In this document: positions 37,333 through 45,681 of the stretch, one piece after another | Layout: every line of letters begins with the position of its first letter | Numbering within the stretch: the stretch's first letter is position 1 | Source: M3007 sp035299505 | GTDB lineage: Bacteria; Bacteroidota; Bacteroidia; Chitinophagales; Saprospiraceae | Direction: 5' to 3' | Assembly (NCBI GenBank): GCA_035299505.1 | Contig: DATGWL010000017.1 | Location: 19,677 to 83,676, forward strand | DNA: 64,000 nt | Made by a program: the position numbers and the translations under genes | Notes under the pieces: generated by a model | Told to the model about the DNA's origin: nothing | Databases searched by the model: none | The model's input: only the letters and a program-made list of their open reading frames with translations

Positions 37333-39426
37333 ATGCACAAACCTACTTTTCAACTGCTTTTGCTGCTTTGCCTGCTCGGGCAAAATCTGTTGGCTCAAAA
37401 CAACAACTGGCAGCAACTCCCGGGCCCATTCGGCGGCAAAATCAACTGCACTACCCAACTCGATAACCTCTGGTACGTTGGAACCGGAAACGGCGTTTAT
37501 CAAAGCGCCAACCAAGGCGATTCCTGGCAGCGATTATCCTGGTCAGATCCCTCCAGAAATGTTGCAGGCCTCCTGGTAGAGCCAAACAAAATCATGCTTG
37601 TTACTACAACCAGGGACACTACCCTGCTTTCAGCCTTTGATTGGACCATCAGTTTTCACTTAAGCACAGATCAGGGCCAAACCTGGACAGAACAAAAGAT
37701 TGCTATTTCGCCCTTTTTTTACCAGTCTACTGTGCGAATTTATCGCCACAGAGGTGCATTGATTCTGGTAGAGCGCTTTGGCGCTTATAAAAGCCAGGAT
37801 GAAGGAGCCACCTGGCAAAAATTTGCTTCATTCCCGATCGGCAATCAAACCATTTGGGCCAACGACAGTCTTTTGCTGGATGTGGGTCAAGATTGTTGTG
37901 GCGCTAAATATTCCAGGGATGCAGGCATTAGCTGGACGGACATTGCCTTCCCGGCGCCAGAATCCGTAGGCAATTACTCACTTGGCCAGGGCAATACCAT
38001 ACTCTATTTCGGGTTCCAGCTTTCAGCCCACCGGACGCTGGATTTTGGGAATACCTGGGAGAATTCAGGATTTCAAACCAACTATTCTACATTTATGCAA
38101 ACCCAGGTATTGCCCAATGGCGATCTGGCAGCTACTCCATCAGACGTTTCAGACAATAAACTATTGTTCCTTTCCCAGGATAATGGCTTAAGTTGGAAAG
38201 CATTTTCTTCAAGCCCTACCTCCGACGTTGTCAGCGCCATTGGCGGAAACGGGAAAATTGGCATCGGGTCTTCGTTAGGCTTCTTTCGGTCAGATATCAC
38301 CGGAAATTATCTCACGGCCCACAACAACGGTATTCTGGCCGAAAATGCCTATGTGGTCGATTCGTATCAGGGGCGATTGTTTGCCGGCACACCTGCAGGA
38401 TTGTGGCGTTCTTTGGATCAAGGCGACAATTGGAGTATTTCCTTACCGCAATCCAAACTCTTTGCTACTATGGACCTGGAGAAAAAAGGCGACACGCTTT
38501 TCGCTCAGTCAAGTAAAAGGGTGTTGTATTCCATTAATGGCGGCGATAACTGGAAAGATCCATTTATCGGAGGAGGTAGTCCAGTACAAAGCGCCACCGG
38601 CTTGTCTATAGAAGGCAGCACAATGTTGGTTGGCGGGGCTAATATCAACCTGAGTACAAATGGAGGCGCCAGCTGGGAGGTGAAACAAACACAAGTGCAC
38701 GCTACCGGGGTACTGATATTAGATGGCGAATTTTTCGCTTCCGGTTTCTTTACTGGTGTAATCCGTTCGCAGGATCAGGGCAATACCTGGGAAATCGTGT
38801 TAAACGGTTTTTCCGGACCAAGCAAATTGTATTGGTCCAATGGCTACCTATACGTAAGTTGCACTATTGGCCTGTATCGTTCAGGGGATAAAGGAGAAAC
38901 CTGGCAAAAATCTATGGGCTTGCCTAAAGGAGGTCCGGGTAATAATTCCCCATTCCCGGTAACTGCTTTTGCTGCTACAGGCGCCGAAGTGTATGTGGGT
39001 GTTGATTACCATGGCATCTATAAAAGCTCGGATTATGGCGCCACCTTCAGTTTGTTTTCAAACGACATTCCCGTGAAAATGTACAACGATATGCTGATTG
39101 AAGGAAACCTGCTTTACGTTTCTGGTGTAAACAATGGTATCTGGACCCGCAACCTTGGATCAGTAGGCGCTCATCAGCCTTACCAAAAGCCGCTGCTGGT
39201 CTGGCCAAATCCCATGAGTACAAGTTCCGGTATACTCACCCTCCGGGGCGCAGGTTCAGGCTTTGCATCTGTGTACGACCAACTGGGCAACTGCGTGTTT
39301 GCTTCAGAGGTGGATACCAATGGCACGCAGGCACAGCTGGATCTTGGCATATTAAAAGCCGGTGTATATACTTTGGTATTCCGGGATGACAAGGGTTTCA
39401 GATCAGCCAGGGTAATTAAACTTTGA
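37333..39426 (+). CDS. T9SS-exported Asp-box (BNR/Vps10-like) beta-propeller protein
   Basis: This 697-aa protein has a signal peptide (KPTFQLLLLLCLLGQNLLAQ) and about a dozen Asp-box motifs of the form SxDxGxxW: SANQGDSW, STDQGQTW, SQDEGATW, SRDAGISW, SQDNGLSW, SLDQGDNW, SINGGDNW, STNGGASW, SQDQGNTW, SGDKGETW. These mark the blades of one or two sialidase/Vps10-like propellers. The last 80 residues are a T9SS sorting domain (LLVWPNPMSTSSG ... LKAGVYTLVFRDD). The Asp boxes alone do not imply sialidase activity, and no catalytic Arg triad or FRIP motif is obvious. It has its own terminator. Confidence 0.9.
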   Translation: MHKPTFQLLLLLCLLGQNLLAQNNNWQQLPGPFGGKINCTTQLDNLWYVGTGNGVYQSANQGDSWQRLSWSDPSRNVAGLLVEPNKIMLVTTTRDTTLLSAFDWTISFHLSTDQGQTWTEQKIAISPFFYQSTVRIYRHRGALILVERFGAYKSQDEGATWQKFASFPIGNQTIWANDSLLLDVGQDCCGAKYSRDAGISWTDIAFPAPESVGNYSLGQGNTILYFGFQLSAHRTLDFGNTWENSGFQTNYSTFMQTQVLPNGDLAATPSDVSDNKLLFLSQDNGLSWKAFSSSPTSDVVSAIGGNGKIGIGSSLGFFRSDITGNYLTAHNNGILAENAYVVDSYQGRLFAGTPAGLWRSLDQGDNWSISLPQSKLFATMDLEKKGDTLFAQSSKRVLYSINGGDNWKDPFIGGGSPVQSATGLSIEGSTMLVGGANINLSTNGGASWEVKQTQVHATGVLILDGEFFASGFFTGVIRSQDQGNTWEIVLNGFSGPSKLYWSNGYLYVSCTIGLYRSGDKGETWQKSMGLPKGGPGNNSPFPVTAFAATGAEVYVGVDYHGIYKSSDYGATFSLFSNDIPVKMYNDMLIEGNLLYVSGVNNGIWTRNLGSVGAHQPYQKPLLVWPNPMSTSSGILTLRGAGSGFASVYDQLGNCVFASEVDTNGTQAQLDLGILKAGVYTLVFRDDKGFRSARVIKL

Positions 39427-39460
39427 GGCTAATTTCCCTATCTTGCTGGCAAGGGGATTT

Positions 39461-39504
39461 ACAGGAGGCTGCCCGTTAAATGGTGCAGCCTCCTGTACTT
39501 TTGG
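39461..39504 (+). terminator. Terminator of the Asp-box protein gene
   Basis: A perfect 12-bp stem (ACAGGAGGCTGC / GCAGCCTCCTGT) is followed by ACTTTTGG. It insulates the ribosomal operon from the upstream gene. Confidence 0.85.
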
Positions 39505-39638
39505 ATAGGTTACACCATATATATAGGTGTTGTATGTAGTTAGCAATGGTAAACAAACCCCTCAAACAGCACCAAACAAGCCATAATTCCACGCTAAAAC
39601 CCTCGAAACAAACTTTTTTCCATTTTTTTTAAAACCTA

Positions 39639-39671
39639 TTTGGAAAATTACTTCAACTGTTTCTACCTTTG
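39639..39671 (+). promoter_or_regulatory. Promoter of the S10-spc-alpha ribosomal superoperon
   Basis: TTTG (39639-39642), 21 bp, TACCTTTG (39664-39671) matches the Bacteroidota promoter consensus at both boxes. An AT-rich stretch lies just upstream. It precedes the rpsJ start by about 91 bp of leader. Confidence 0.8.
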
Positions 39672-39762
39672 CGTCCGCTTTCGGTAAGAGGTATTCAAAA
39701 TTAAGTTTTGTTTAAGGCTCCCGAAAAGCTCGAATTTGAAATTTTAAAGTACAAAAGAGGTA

Positions 39763-40071
39763 ATGAATCAGAAAATTCGCATCAAACTCCGGTCTTACGA
39801 CTACAACTTGGTAGACAAGTCTACTGAGAAGATTGTAAAGACTGTGCGTGCGAGTGGAGCCGTTGTAACTGGCCCGATTCCGCTGCCCACCGAGAAAGAA
39901 GTGTTCACCGTATTGCGCTCTCCGCACGTGAACAAGAAGGCTCGTGAGCAGTTCCAGTTGCGCACCCACAAGCGCTTGATTGAAATCTACACACCGACTC
40001 AAAAGACGGTGGACGCTCTCTCCAAGTTGGAACTGCCGAGCGGTGTTGACATTCAAGTCAAGCTCACCTAA
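39763..40071 (+). CDS. rpsJ: 30S ribosomal protein S10
   Basis: This 102-aa protein is full length, with the family sequences MNQKIRIKLRSYDYNLVD and RSPHVNKKAREQFQLRTHKR. S10 sits in the 30S head and also binds NusB in antitermination. It is the first gene of the superoperon here. The usual upstream rpsL-rpsG-fusA group is absent: a secreted-protein gene precedes it. A 182-bp spacer separates it from rplC, longer than the other gaps nearby. Confidence 0.97.
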   Translation: MNQKIRIKLRSYDYNLVDKSTEKIVKTVRASGAVVTGPIPLPTEKEVFTVLRSPHVNKKAREQFQLRTHKRLIEIYTPTQKTVDALSKLELPSGVDIQVKLT

Positions 40072-40253
40072 CGCATTATTTGATTCTAATTGTTTGTGGT
40101 TTCCGGTAGTGGTCAAAGTGTTCCGGTTTTTCCGAATAACTGCCACTTCCGTAAGCGGTTCCGCCAAACGGAAAATCGCTTTTCGTGTATCTACACGTCC
40201 GGACTCCACGCCAACGAAACATAAGTCGTTCAACACATAAAATTCTGACGAAC

Positions 40254-40877
40254 GTGAACGGTCTGATTGGCAAAAAACTGGGAATGACCAGCATCTACGA
40301 TACCGACGGTAAAAACATCGCCGTTACCATTATCGAGGCTGGCCCTTGCACCGTAACTCAGGTGCGCACCGAAGACAAGGACGGCTACAAAGCCCTCCAG
40401 TTGGCTTACGGCGATCGTAAAGCTAAAAACACTCCTAAAGCCCTCATGGGCCACTTCAAAGCTGCAGGCTTGGAAGATCCGCTCCACAAAGTGCTCGAGT
40501 TCCGCGACATGAACGTAGCAAAAAACCTCGGCGAAGAGGTGACTGTTACCGATGTATTTGCTGAAGGCGACAAAGTAAGCGTGGTAGGTACTTCCAAAGG
40601 TAAAGGCTTCCAAGGCGTAGTTAAACGTCACGGCTTCGGCGGTGTCATGCAACAAACGCACGGTCAGCACAACCGTCTGCGCGCTCCGGGTTCTCTGGGT
40701 AACTCCTCTACCGGCGCTAAAGTAATGAAAGGCATGCGCATGGGCGGTCACATGGGAATGGATCGCGTGAAAGTACGCCGTATGAAAGTGGTGAAAATTT
40801 TCCCTGATCAAAACCTCATCCTGGTAAAGGGTGCTGTTCCTGGTCACAAGGGATCATATGTTGTCATTGAAAAATAA
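40254..40877 (+). CDS. rplC: 50S ribosomal protein L3 (GTG start)
   Basis: This is a 207-aa protein. Family members start at (M)NGLIGKKLGMTSIYD, and the codon preceding NGL here is GTG at 40254, so GTG is the probable initiator. The upstream ATG of the longer frame (40185) would add 23 residues unlike L3. L3 binds 23S rRNA near the peptidyl transferase centre; the glycine-rich KGKGFQGVVKRHGFGG loop and Gln-rich HGQHNRLRAPGS are intact. Confidence 0.95.
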   Translation: MNGLIGKKLGMTSIYDTDGKNIAVTIIEAGPCTVTQVRTEDKDGYKALQLAYGDRKAKNTPKALMGHFKAAGLEDPLHKVLEFRDMNVAKNLGEEVTVTDVFAEGDKVSVVGTSKGKGFQGVVKRHGFGGVMQQTHGQHNRLRAPGSLGNSSTGAKVMKGMRMGGHMGMDRVKVRRMKVVKIFPDQNLILVKGAVPGHKGSYVVIEK

Positions 40878-40903
40878 CTCTTGACCTTTAATTTCCTGAG
40901 GAA

Positions 40904-41530
40904 ATGAAAGTTTCGGTCTATAACATTAAAGGCGAAGACACTGGCCGCAAAGTTGAACTGCCAGCAGAGATCTTCGGAATTGAGCCTCACCAACACAGCG
41001 TATGGCTCGATGTGAAGCGCTATCTCGCAGCCCAACGCCAGGGTACTCATAAATCCAAAGAGCGCAGCGAGATGAGCGGCTCTACACGCAAACTGCACAA
41101 GCAAAAAGGCACGGGCGGTTCGCGTAAAGGGGATATCAACAACCCTCTCTACCGTGGTGGCGGCCGTGTATTCGGTCCTCGCCCACGCAACTACGATATA
41201 GATGTAAATGCGAAAGTGAAACGCCTCGCCCGTCGTAGCGCACTCTCCGCTAAAGCCGCTGAAGGCAACATCTTCGTTGTGGAAGACTTCTCTTTCGAAG
41301 CGCCAAAAACTTCCGCATTCGCTAACATCCTGCGCAGCCTGAACGTAGACGGCAAAAAGCCGCTCACCGTTCTTCCAGCTTACGATCAGATCCTGTACAA
41401 ATCCTGTCGCAATATCGACCGTGCAGCCATTGCACCGGCGAGCGACCTGAGCACGTACCAGATCCTCAACGCAGGCGCCCTGGTGATTGCTGAAAGCGCC
41501 ATCGAAAAGATCAAAGAAAACTGCGAATAA
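40904..41530 (+). CDS. rplD: 50S ribosomal protein L4
   Basis: This 208-aa protein contains the exit-tunnel loop region (QKGTGGSRKGDINNPLYRGG) typical of bacterial L4. In Gammaproteobacteria L4 represses the S10 operon; no such leader structure is evident here. It is 26 bp after rplC. Confidence 0.97.
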   Translation: MKVSVYNIKGEDTGRKVELPAEIFGIEPHQHSVWLDVKRYLAAQRQGTHKSKERSEMSGSTRKLHKQKGTGGSRKGDINNPLYRGGGRVFGPRPRNYDIDVNAKVKRLARRSALSAKAAEGNIFVVEDFSFEAPKTSAFANILRSLNVDGKKPLTVLPAYDQILYKSCRNIDRAAIAPASDLSTYQILNAGALVIAESAIEKIKENCE

Positions 41531-41595
41531 AATACGTTGAACCTTGGCTCTGATTTCTTATCAAAGCCAACCGCCAACAGTCAATTGTACAAAAA

Positions 41596-41898
41596 ATGGC
41601 TAAGCAAATCTTGATCAAGCCCGTTATCACGGAAAAATCTACCAAACTCGCCGACAAGCGCGATACGTATGCTTTCGTGGTAAACAAGGACGCCAATAAA
41701 CTGGAGATCGGCGCTGCGGTTGAAAAAATGTTCAACGTAAGCGTGAAAGGGGTAAACACGGCGGTAATGCCAGGTAAACCTAAAGCACGCAGCAGCAAAA
41801 CAGCCATCGTCCGCGGTTCCAAAAGCAGCTACAAAAAAGCTTATGTAACCCTGGCGCCAGGCGAACGCATCGACTTCTTCGGTGGCGAAGAACAATAA
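41596..41898 (+). CDS. rplW: 50S ribosomal protein L23
   Basis: This 100-aa protein opens KQILIKPVITEKSTKLAD, the L23 signature. It lies at the exit tunnel and docks trigger factor and SRP. Length is usual for the family. Confidence 0.97.
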   Translation: MAKQILIKPVITEKSTKLADKRDTYAFVVNKDANKLEIGAAVEKMFNVSVKGVNTAVMPGKPKARSSKTAIVRGSKSSYKKAYVTLAPGERIDFFGGEEQ

Positions 41899-41957
41899 TT
41901 GTAAAACGAGCAACGGGATCTGATCCCATTCACTCCATATCATCACTGACATAGAAA

Positions 41958-42782
41958 ATGGCAGTTAAGAAATTCAATCCGCTAACGCCTGGCCAACGCT
42001 TCCGCGTAGCGGTTTCAAGAGATGAATTGACAAAGGGCGCTAAACCCGAAAAGTCCTTGCTGACAACGTTCGGCACAACGGGTGGTCGCAATTCGGATGG
42101 TCGTCGTACCATGCGTCAACGCGGCGGTGGTCACAAACGTCGCTACCGTTTCATTGATTTCAAGCGCGACAAACAAGGCCAGGCAACGGTTGAGTCTATT
42201 CAGTACGATCCATACCGCAGTGCCTACATCGCACTCGTTACTTATAACGACGGTGAAAAAGCCTACATCCTGGCTCCGAAAGGACTGGAAGTTGGTCAGA
42301 AAGTAGAATCCGGCTCCGGAGTTGCTCCAGAAAACGGAAACTGCCTTTACCTGGCTGAAGTTCCACTGGGTGCTATCCTGCACAACATCGAACTGCAACC
42401 CGGTCAGGGCGGCAAACTGGTGCGCAGCGCAGGTGTAAGCGCAGTCATGATGGGCCGTGAAGACCGTCACGCAGTACTGCGCATGCCTTCCGGTGAAGTT
42501 CGTCGTATCCTGCTCACTTGCCGTGCAACTATCGGTACTGTGGGTAACGCCGACCATAACCTGGAGATCATGGGTAAAGCAGGCCGTAATCGCTGGAAAG
42601 GCTGGCGCCCACGTGTTCGTCCGGTAGTGATGAACCCGGTTGACCACCCGATGGGTGGTGGTGAAGGCCGCGCTTCCGGTGGTCACCCACGTACCCGCAA
42701 AGGCTTCAAGTCTAAAGGCGCTAAAACGCGTAGCAAGACTAAAGCTTCTAACGCGCTCATTATCAGCCGTAAGACGAAATAA
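41958..42782 (+). CDS. rplB: 50S ribosomal protein L2
   Basis: This 274-aa protein has the C-terminal GVVMNPVDHPMGGGEGR-type motif (seen as VVMNPVDHPMGGGEGRASGG), which includes the His important for peptidyl transfer and subunit association. The N-terminus AVKKFNPLTPGQRFR is also typical. Confidence 0.97.
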   Translation: MAVKKFNPLTPGQRFRVAVSRDELTKGAKPEKSLLTTFGTTGGRNSDGRRTMRQRGGGHKRRYRFIDFKRDKQGQATVESIQYDPYRSAYIALVTYNDGEKAYILAPKGLEVGQKVESGSGVAPENGNCLYLAEVPLGAILHNIELQPGQGGKLVRSAGVSAVMMGREDRHAVLRMPSGEVRRILLTCRATIGTVGNADHNLEIMGKAGRNRWKGWRPRVRPVVMNPVDHPMGGGEGRASGGHPRTRKGFKSKGAKTRSKTKASNALIISRKTK

Positions 42783-42837
42783 TCATCCGACCGGCTGATT
42801 CTCAACCATAACAACTCAACGCATCAAACATAATTGT

Positions 42838-43104
42838 ATGCCGCGTTCACTTAAAAAAGGCCCATACGTCCACCACTCGCTGTTGGCTAAGGTCGAAAAA
42901 GCAAAGCAGAGCAACCGCAAACAGGTGATCAAAACCTGGAGCCGCTCTTCGATGATCATCCCTGATATGGTGGGCGAAACCATCGCAGTGCACAACGGTA
43001 AAACCTTTGTTCCTGTGTTCGTTACCGAAAACATGGTAGGCCATAAACTCGGAGAATTTTCACCAACTCGTAACTTCCGTGGTCACGGAGGCAACAGAAA
43101 ATAA
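42838..43104 (+). CDS. rpsS: 30S ribosomal protein S19
   Basis: This 88-aa protein starts PRSLKKGPYVHHSLLAKVEK and ends in GHKLGEFSPTRNFRGHGG, both family signatures. It binds the 30S head with S13. Confidence 0.97.
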   Translation: MPRSLKKGPYVHHSLLAKVEKAKQSNRKQVIKTWSRSSMIIPDMVGETIAVHNGKTFVPVFVTENMVGHKLGEFSPTRNFRGHGGNRK

Positions 43105-43117
43105 ACTTTGACTTTAG

Positions 43118-43190
43118 ATAAAGGGCTCTGGACACTAGACCTTAAATATTCACTGTCCAATGTCCATCGTCCAATAGTCCAACGTCTCTA
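43118..43190. repeat. Heptamer array (GTCCAAT type) between rpsS and rplV
   Basis: From about 43158 the words GTCCAAT, GTCCATC, GTCCAAT(A), GTCCAAC follow each other at 7-8 bp. A partial complement, CTGGACACTAGACC, lies to the left at about 43129. The array runs to within a few bases of the rplV start. Confidence 0.65.
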
Positions 43191-43193
43191 ACA

Positions 43194-43559
43194 ATGGAAG
43201 CAGTAGCAAAACTGAGAAACGTCCCGATGTCACCACGCAAAATGCGTTTGGTAGTGGACAATATTCGCGGCAAAAAAGTGGTGGATGCCCTTGGCATTCT
43301 GCGCTACACCAACAAAGAAGCAGCCGTTTGGCTCGAAAAACTGGTGCTGTCTGCCGTTAGCAACTGGGAGCAGAAATCCGATCAGGTGGGTGGAGCCGAT
43401 GAGTTTGATCTGGTGATCAAAACCGCATTCGTGGATCCAGGTTCCATCATCTATCGCTTCCTCCCGGCGCCACAAGGCCGCGCATACCGCGTCCGTAAGC
43501 GCCGCAACCACGTAACCATCGTAGTTGAAAACCGCGTAGCGCTCGAAGGAGAAGCTTAA
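43194..43559 (+). CDS. rplV: 50S ribosomal protein L22
   Basis: This 121-aa protein contains RNVPMSPRKMRLVVDNIRG, and the tip of its beta-hairpin loop (PQGRAYRVRKRRNHVTIVV) lines the exit tunnel, where macrolide-resistance changes occur in other bacteria. A heptamer array immediately precedes the start. Confidence 0.97.
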   Translation: MEAVAKLRNVPMSPRKMRLVVDNIRGKKVVDALGILRYTNKEAAVWLEKLVLSAVSNWEQKSDQVGGADEFDLVIKTAFVDPGSIIYRFLPAPQGRAYRVRKRRNHVTIVVENRVALEGEA

Positions 43560-43604
43560 ACGCTTGAAAATCATTCATTTGTCCATCTCTCATCAGTCAA
43601 GATA

Positions 43605-44474
43605 ATGGGTCAAAAAGCAAATCCGATCGGTAACCGTCTGGGCATCATCCGTGGTTGGGACTCCAACTGGTACGCCGACAAAGATTACGGTCTCAAAGTG
43701 GTAGAGGATGAAAAAATCCGCGCCTACCTCCGCGCTCGTCGTCCAAAAACAGCAACCGCCGATCCGCGCGACCGCAACAAACCAGTGCAAAACGGTATCA
43801 GCCGTATTGCCATCGAGCGCACTATGCGCCGCGTTACCGTAACCATCCACACCAGCCGTCCCGGTATTATCATCGGTAAAGGTGGTAAAGAGGTTGACCT
43901 GATTAAGGAAGAATTGAAACTCCTGACAGGCAAGGATATCCAGATTAACATCTTCGAAATCCGCAAGCCTGAACTGGATGCCAATATCGTTGGCGAACAA
44001 ATCGCTAAACAAATCGAAGCGCGTATCAACCACCGTCGTGCCATTAAAGGCGCTATTCAGGGCACTATGCGTGCCGGCGGCGAAGGCATCAAAGTTCGTA
44101 TCAGCGGACGTGTTGGTGGCGCAGAGATCGCTCGTACGGAAGAATACAAAGAGGGTCGTACCCCATTGCATACTTTCCGTGCAGATATCGACTATGCTTT
44201 GGTTGAAGCTCAAACCGTTTACGGTAAGATCGGCATCAAAGTATGGCTCTTCAAAGGTGAAGTACTCCAGAAGCGTGAACTGACGCCATTCGCAGCGGCA
44301 GAAGGCACCGGAGGAGATCGCCGTGACGAACGCCGCGATGACCGTCGTGGCGGAGATGATCGCCGCGGAGGCGACCGTCGCGGTGGAGGTGACCGTCGTG
44401 ATCGCCGTGAAGGCGGTGGTGGCGGAGATCGTCGCGGAGGTGGTGATCGCCGTGGAGGCGGTGGCCGTCGTTAA
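43605..44474 (+). CDS. rpsC: 30S ribosomal protein S3 with insertion and RGG/DRR-rich tail
   Basis: This is a 289-aa protein, long for S3. The KH domain is intact (RPGIIIGKGGKEVDLIKEEL), as is the C-terminal domain to about residue 230. Two unusual features are visible: an extra segment at about 47-63 (PKTATADPRDRNKPVQN), and a 55-residue tail (235-289) consisting almost only of Gly, Arg and Asp in GGDRR, GGGDRR and RRD units. The tail is likely disordered and positively charged. S3 forms the mRNA entry site, so the tail could touch mRNA; that is inference. Confidence 0.96.
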   Translation: MGQKANPIGNRLGIIRGWDSNWYADKDYGLKVVEDEKIRAYLRARRPKTATADPRDRNKPVQNGISRIAIERTMRRVTVTIHTSRPGIIIGKGGKEVDLIKEELKLLTGKDIQINIFEIRKPELDANIVGEQIAKQIEARINHRRAIKGAIQGTMRAGGEGIKVRISGRVGGAEIARTEEYKEGRTPLHTFRADIDYALVEAQTVYGKIGIKVWLFKGEVLQKRELTPFAAAEGTGGDRRDERRDDRRGGDDRRGGDRRGGGDRRDRREGGGGGDRRGGGDRRGGGGRR

Positions 44475-44552
44475 ACGACAAACTTCCCTAGAGGCGGTTA
44501 GCCGCCCATGAAATAAAACATTGATTGACAGGCTTTTTAAATCATCCAGACG

Positions 44553-44972
44553 ATGTTACAGCCCAAGCGTCAGAAATATCGCAAACAGCACAAAGGCCGC
44601 AATAGCGGTATTGCTTTCAAAGGAAGCTCGATTTCTTTCGGTTCCTTTGCCCTCAAATCCATGGAATACGGCCGTCTGACTAGCCGTCAGATCGAAGCGG
44701 CTCGTATTGCACTCACCCGTAACATGAAACGTGAGGGTAAAGTGTGGATCCGTGTATTCCCGGACAAGCCCCTCACGGCAAAACCTGCAGAGGTTCGTAT
44801 GGGTAAGGGTAAAGGTGCGGTAGACCACTACGTAGCAGAAATTCAACCAGGTCGTATCATCTTCGAAATTGAAGGTGTAAGCCCTGAGATTGCCTACGCT
44901 TCTCTGCGCCTGGGCGCTCAAAAGCTCCCGGTTCTCTGCAAAACGGTTACCCGTCACGATTACGAAGGATAA
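44553..44972 (+). CDS. rplP: 50S ribosomal protein L16
   Basis: This 139-aa protein begins MLQPKRQKYRKQHKGRN and contains MGKGKGAVDHYVAEIQPGRI. L16 is a late assembly protein near the A site; the length is normal. Confidence 0.97.
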   Translation: MLQPKRQKYRKQHKGRNSGIAFKGSSISFGSFALKSMEYGRLTSRQIEAARIALTRNMKREGKVWIRVFPDKPLTAKPAEVRMGKGKGAVDHYVAEIQPGRIIFEIEGVSPEIAYASLRLGAQKLPVLCKTVTRHDYEG

Positions 44973-44999
44973 ATTGACCACATTAGCACATAAAATACC

Positions 45000-45260
45000 A
45001 TGGCAAAGGAAAAATTGAACCTCGTTGATATGACTGACGACCAGCTCCGCAGCGAACTGGCCAGTGCAGAACAGGAGTATCAGCAACTGAAGTTCGACCA
45101 TGCAGCCAAAGGCATTGGCAACCCGATGGAAATTCGTGAACTGCGTCGCAATGTCGCACGCATCATCACGGAAGGCCGTCGCCGTGAGCTCGCAGCCATG
45201 AGCGCTGAAGAACTCGAAATGCGCAGCAAACTTCGCGCTCGTCGCCGCAGAACCCGTTGA
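45000..45260 (+). CDS. rpmC: 50S ribosomal protein L29
   Basis: This 86-aa protein opens with KEKLNLVDMTDDQLRSELAS. It is somewhat longer than the usual 60-70 aa, because of a basic C-terminal tail ending KLRARRRRTR. The conserved NPMEIRELRRNVARIITE helix supports the call. Confidence 0.94.
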   Translation: MAKEKLNLVDMTDDQLRSELASAEQEYQQLKFDHAAKGIGNPMEIRELRRNVARIITEGRRRELAAMSAEELEMRSKLRARRRRTR

Positions 45261-45307
45261 ATCAATATTCAACCACACACATTGCTCAACTAATCACATC
45301 TCGATAG

Positions 45308-45571
45308 ATGGAAGCAGTAGAAAGAAAACTTCGCAAACAAAAAACAGGGGTTGTGGTATCCACCAAAATGGATAAAACCATCACTGTTAAAGTCGAACGC
45401 CGACTCATGCACCCGCTTTATGGCAAATTCGTAAAGCGTTCCAAGAAGTTCTTCGCACACGATGAGGAGAACACTTGCAACCCGGGCGACGTGGTTCGTA
45501 TCATGGAAACCCGTCCGCTCAGCAAAATGAAACGCTGGCGCCTGGTCGAAGTCGTTGAAAGAGCGAAGTAA
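45308..45571 (+). CDS. rpsQ: 30S ribosomal protein S17
   Basis: This 87-aa protein carries KTGVVVSTKMDKTITVKVE and RIMETRPLSKMKRWRLVEVV, the family signatures. It is a primary 16S rRNA binder. The spacer after it holds a heptamer-period palindrome. Confidence 0.97.
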   Translation: MEAVERKLRKQKTGVVVSTKMDKTITVKVERRLMHPLYGKFVKRSKKFFAHDEENTCNPGDVVRIMETRPLSKMKRWRLVEVVERAK

Positions 45572-45577
45572 ATAACC

Positions 45578-45670
45578 ACGGCATACGGCTTACGGCCTAC
45601 GGCACACGGCACACGGTTTAAACAACCGTCCACCGTTCACCGTCTACCGTCCACCGTCTACCGTCAACCG
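45578..45670. repeat. Inverted heptamer array between rpsQ and rplN
   Basis: The left half repeats CGGCATA, CGGCTTA, CGGCCTA, CGGCACA, CGGCACA. The right half repeats CCGTCCA, CCGTTCA, CCGTCTA, CCGTCCA, CCGTCTA, CCGTCAA. They meet at CGGTTTAAACAACCG. Every unit is 7 bp and the halves are complementary in the CGG/CCG positions, giving a long imperfect hairpin. It ends 12 bp before the rplN start. Confidence 0.85.
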
Positions 45671-45681
45671 AATAAAAAGTC

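Noticed and set aside
37333..39426. Sialidase
   Set aside because: Asp boxes are present, but no FRIP motif or Arg triad was seen, so a general propeller call is safer.
44251..44481. His/Asp-rich frame on the - strand opposite the S3 tail
   Set aside because: It is the antisense of the GGDRR repeats in rpsC.
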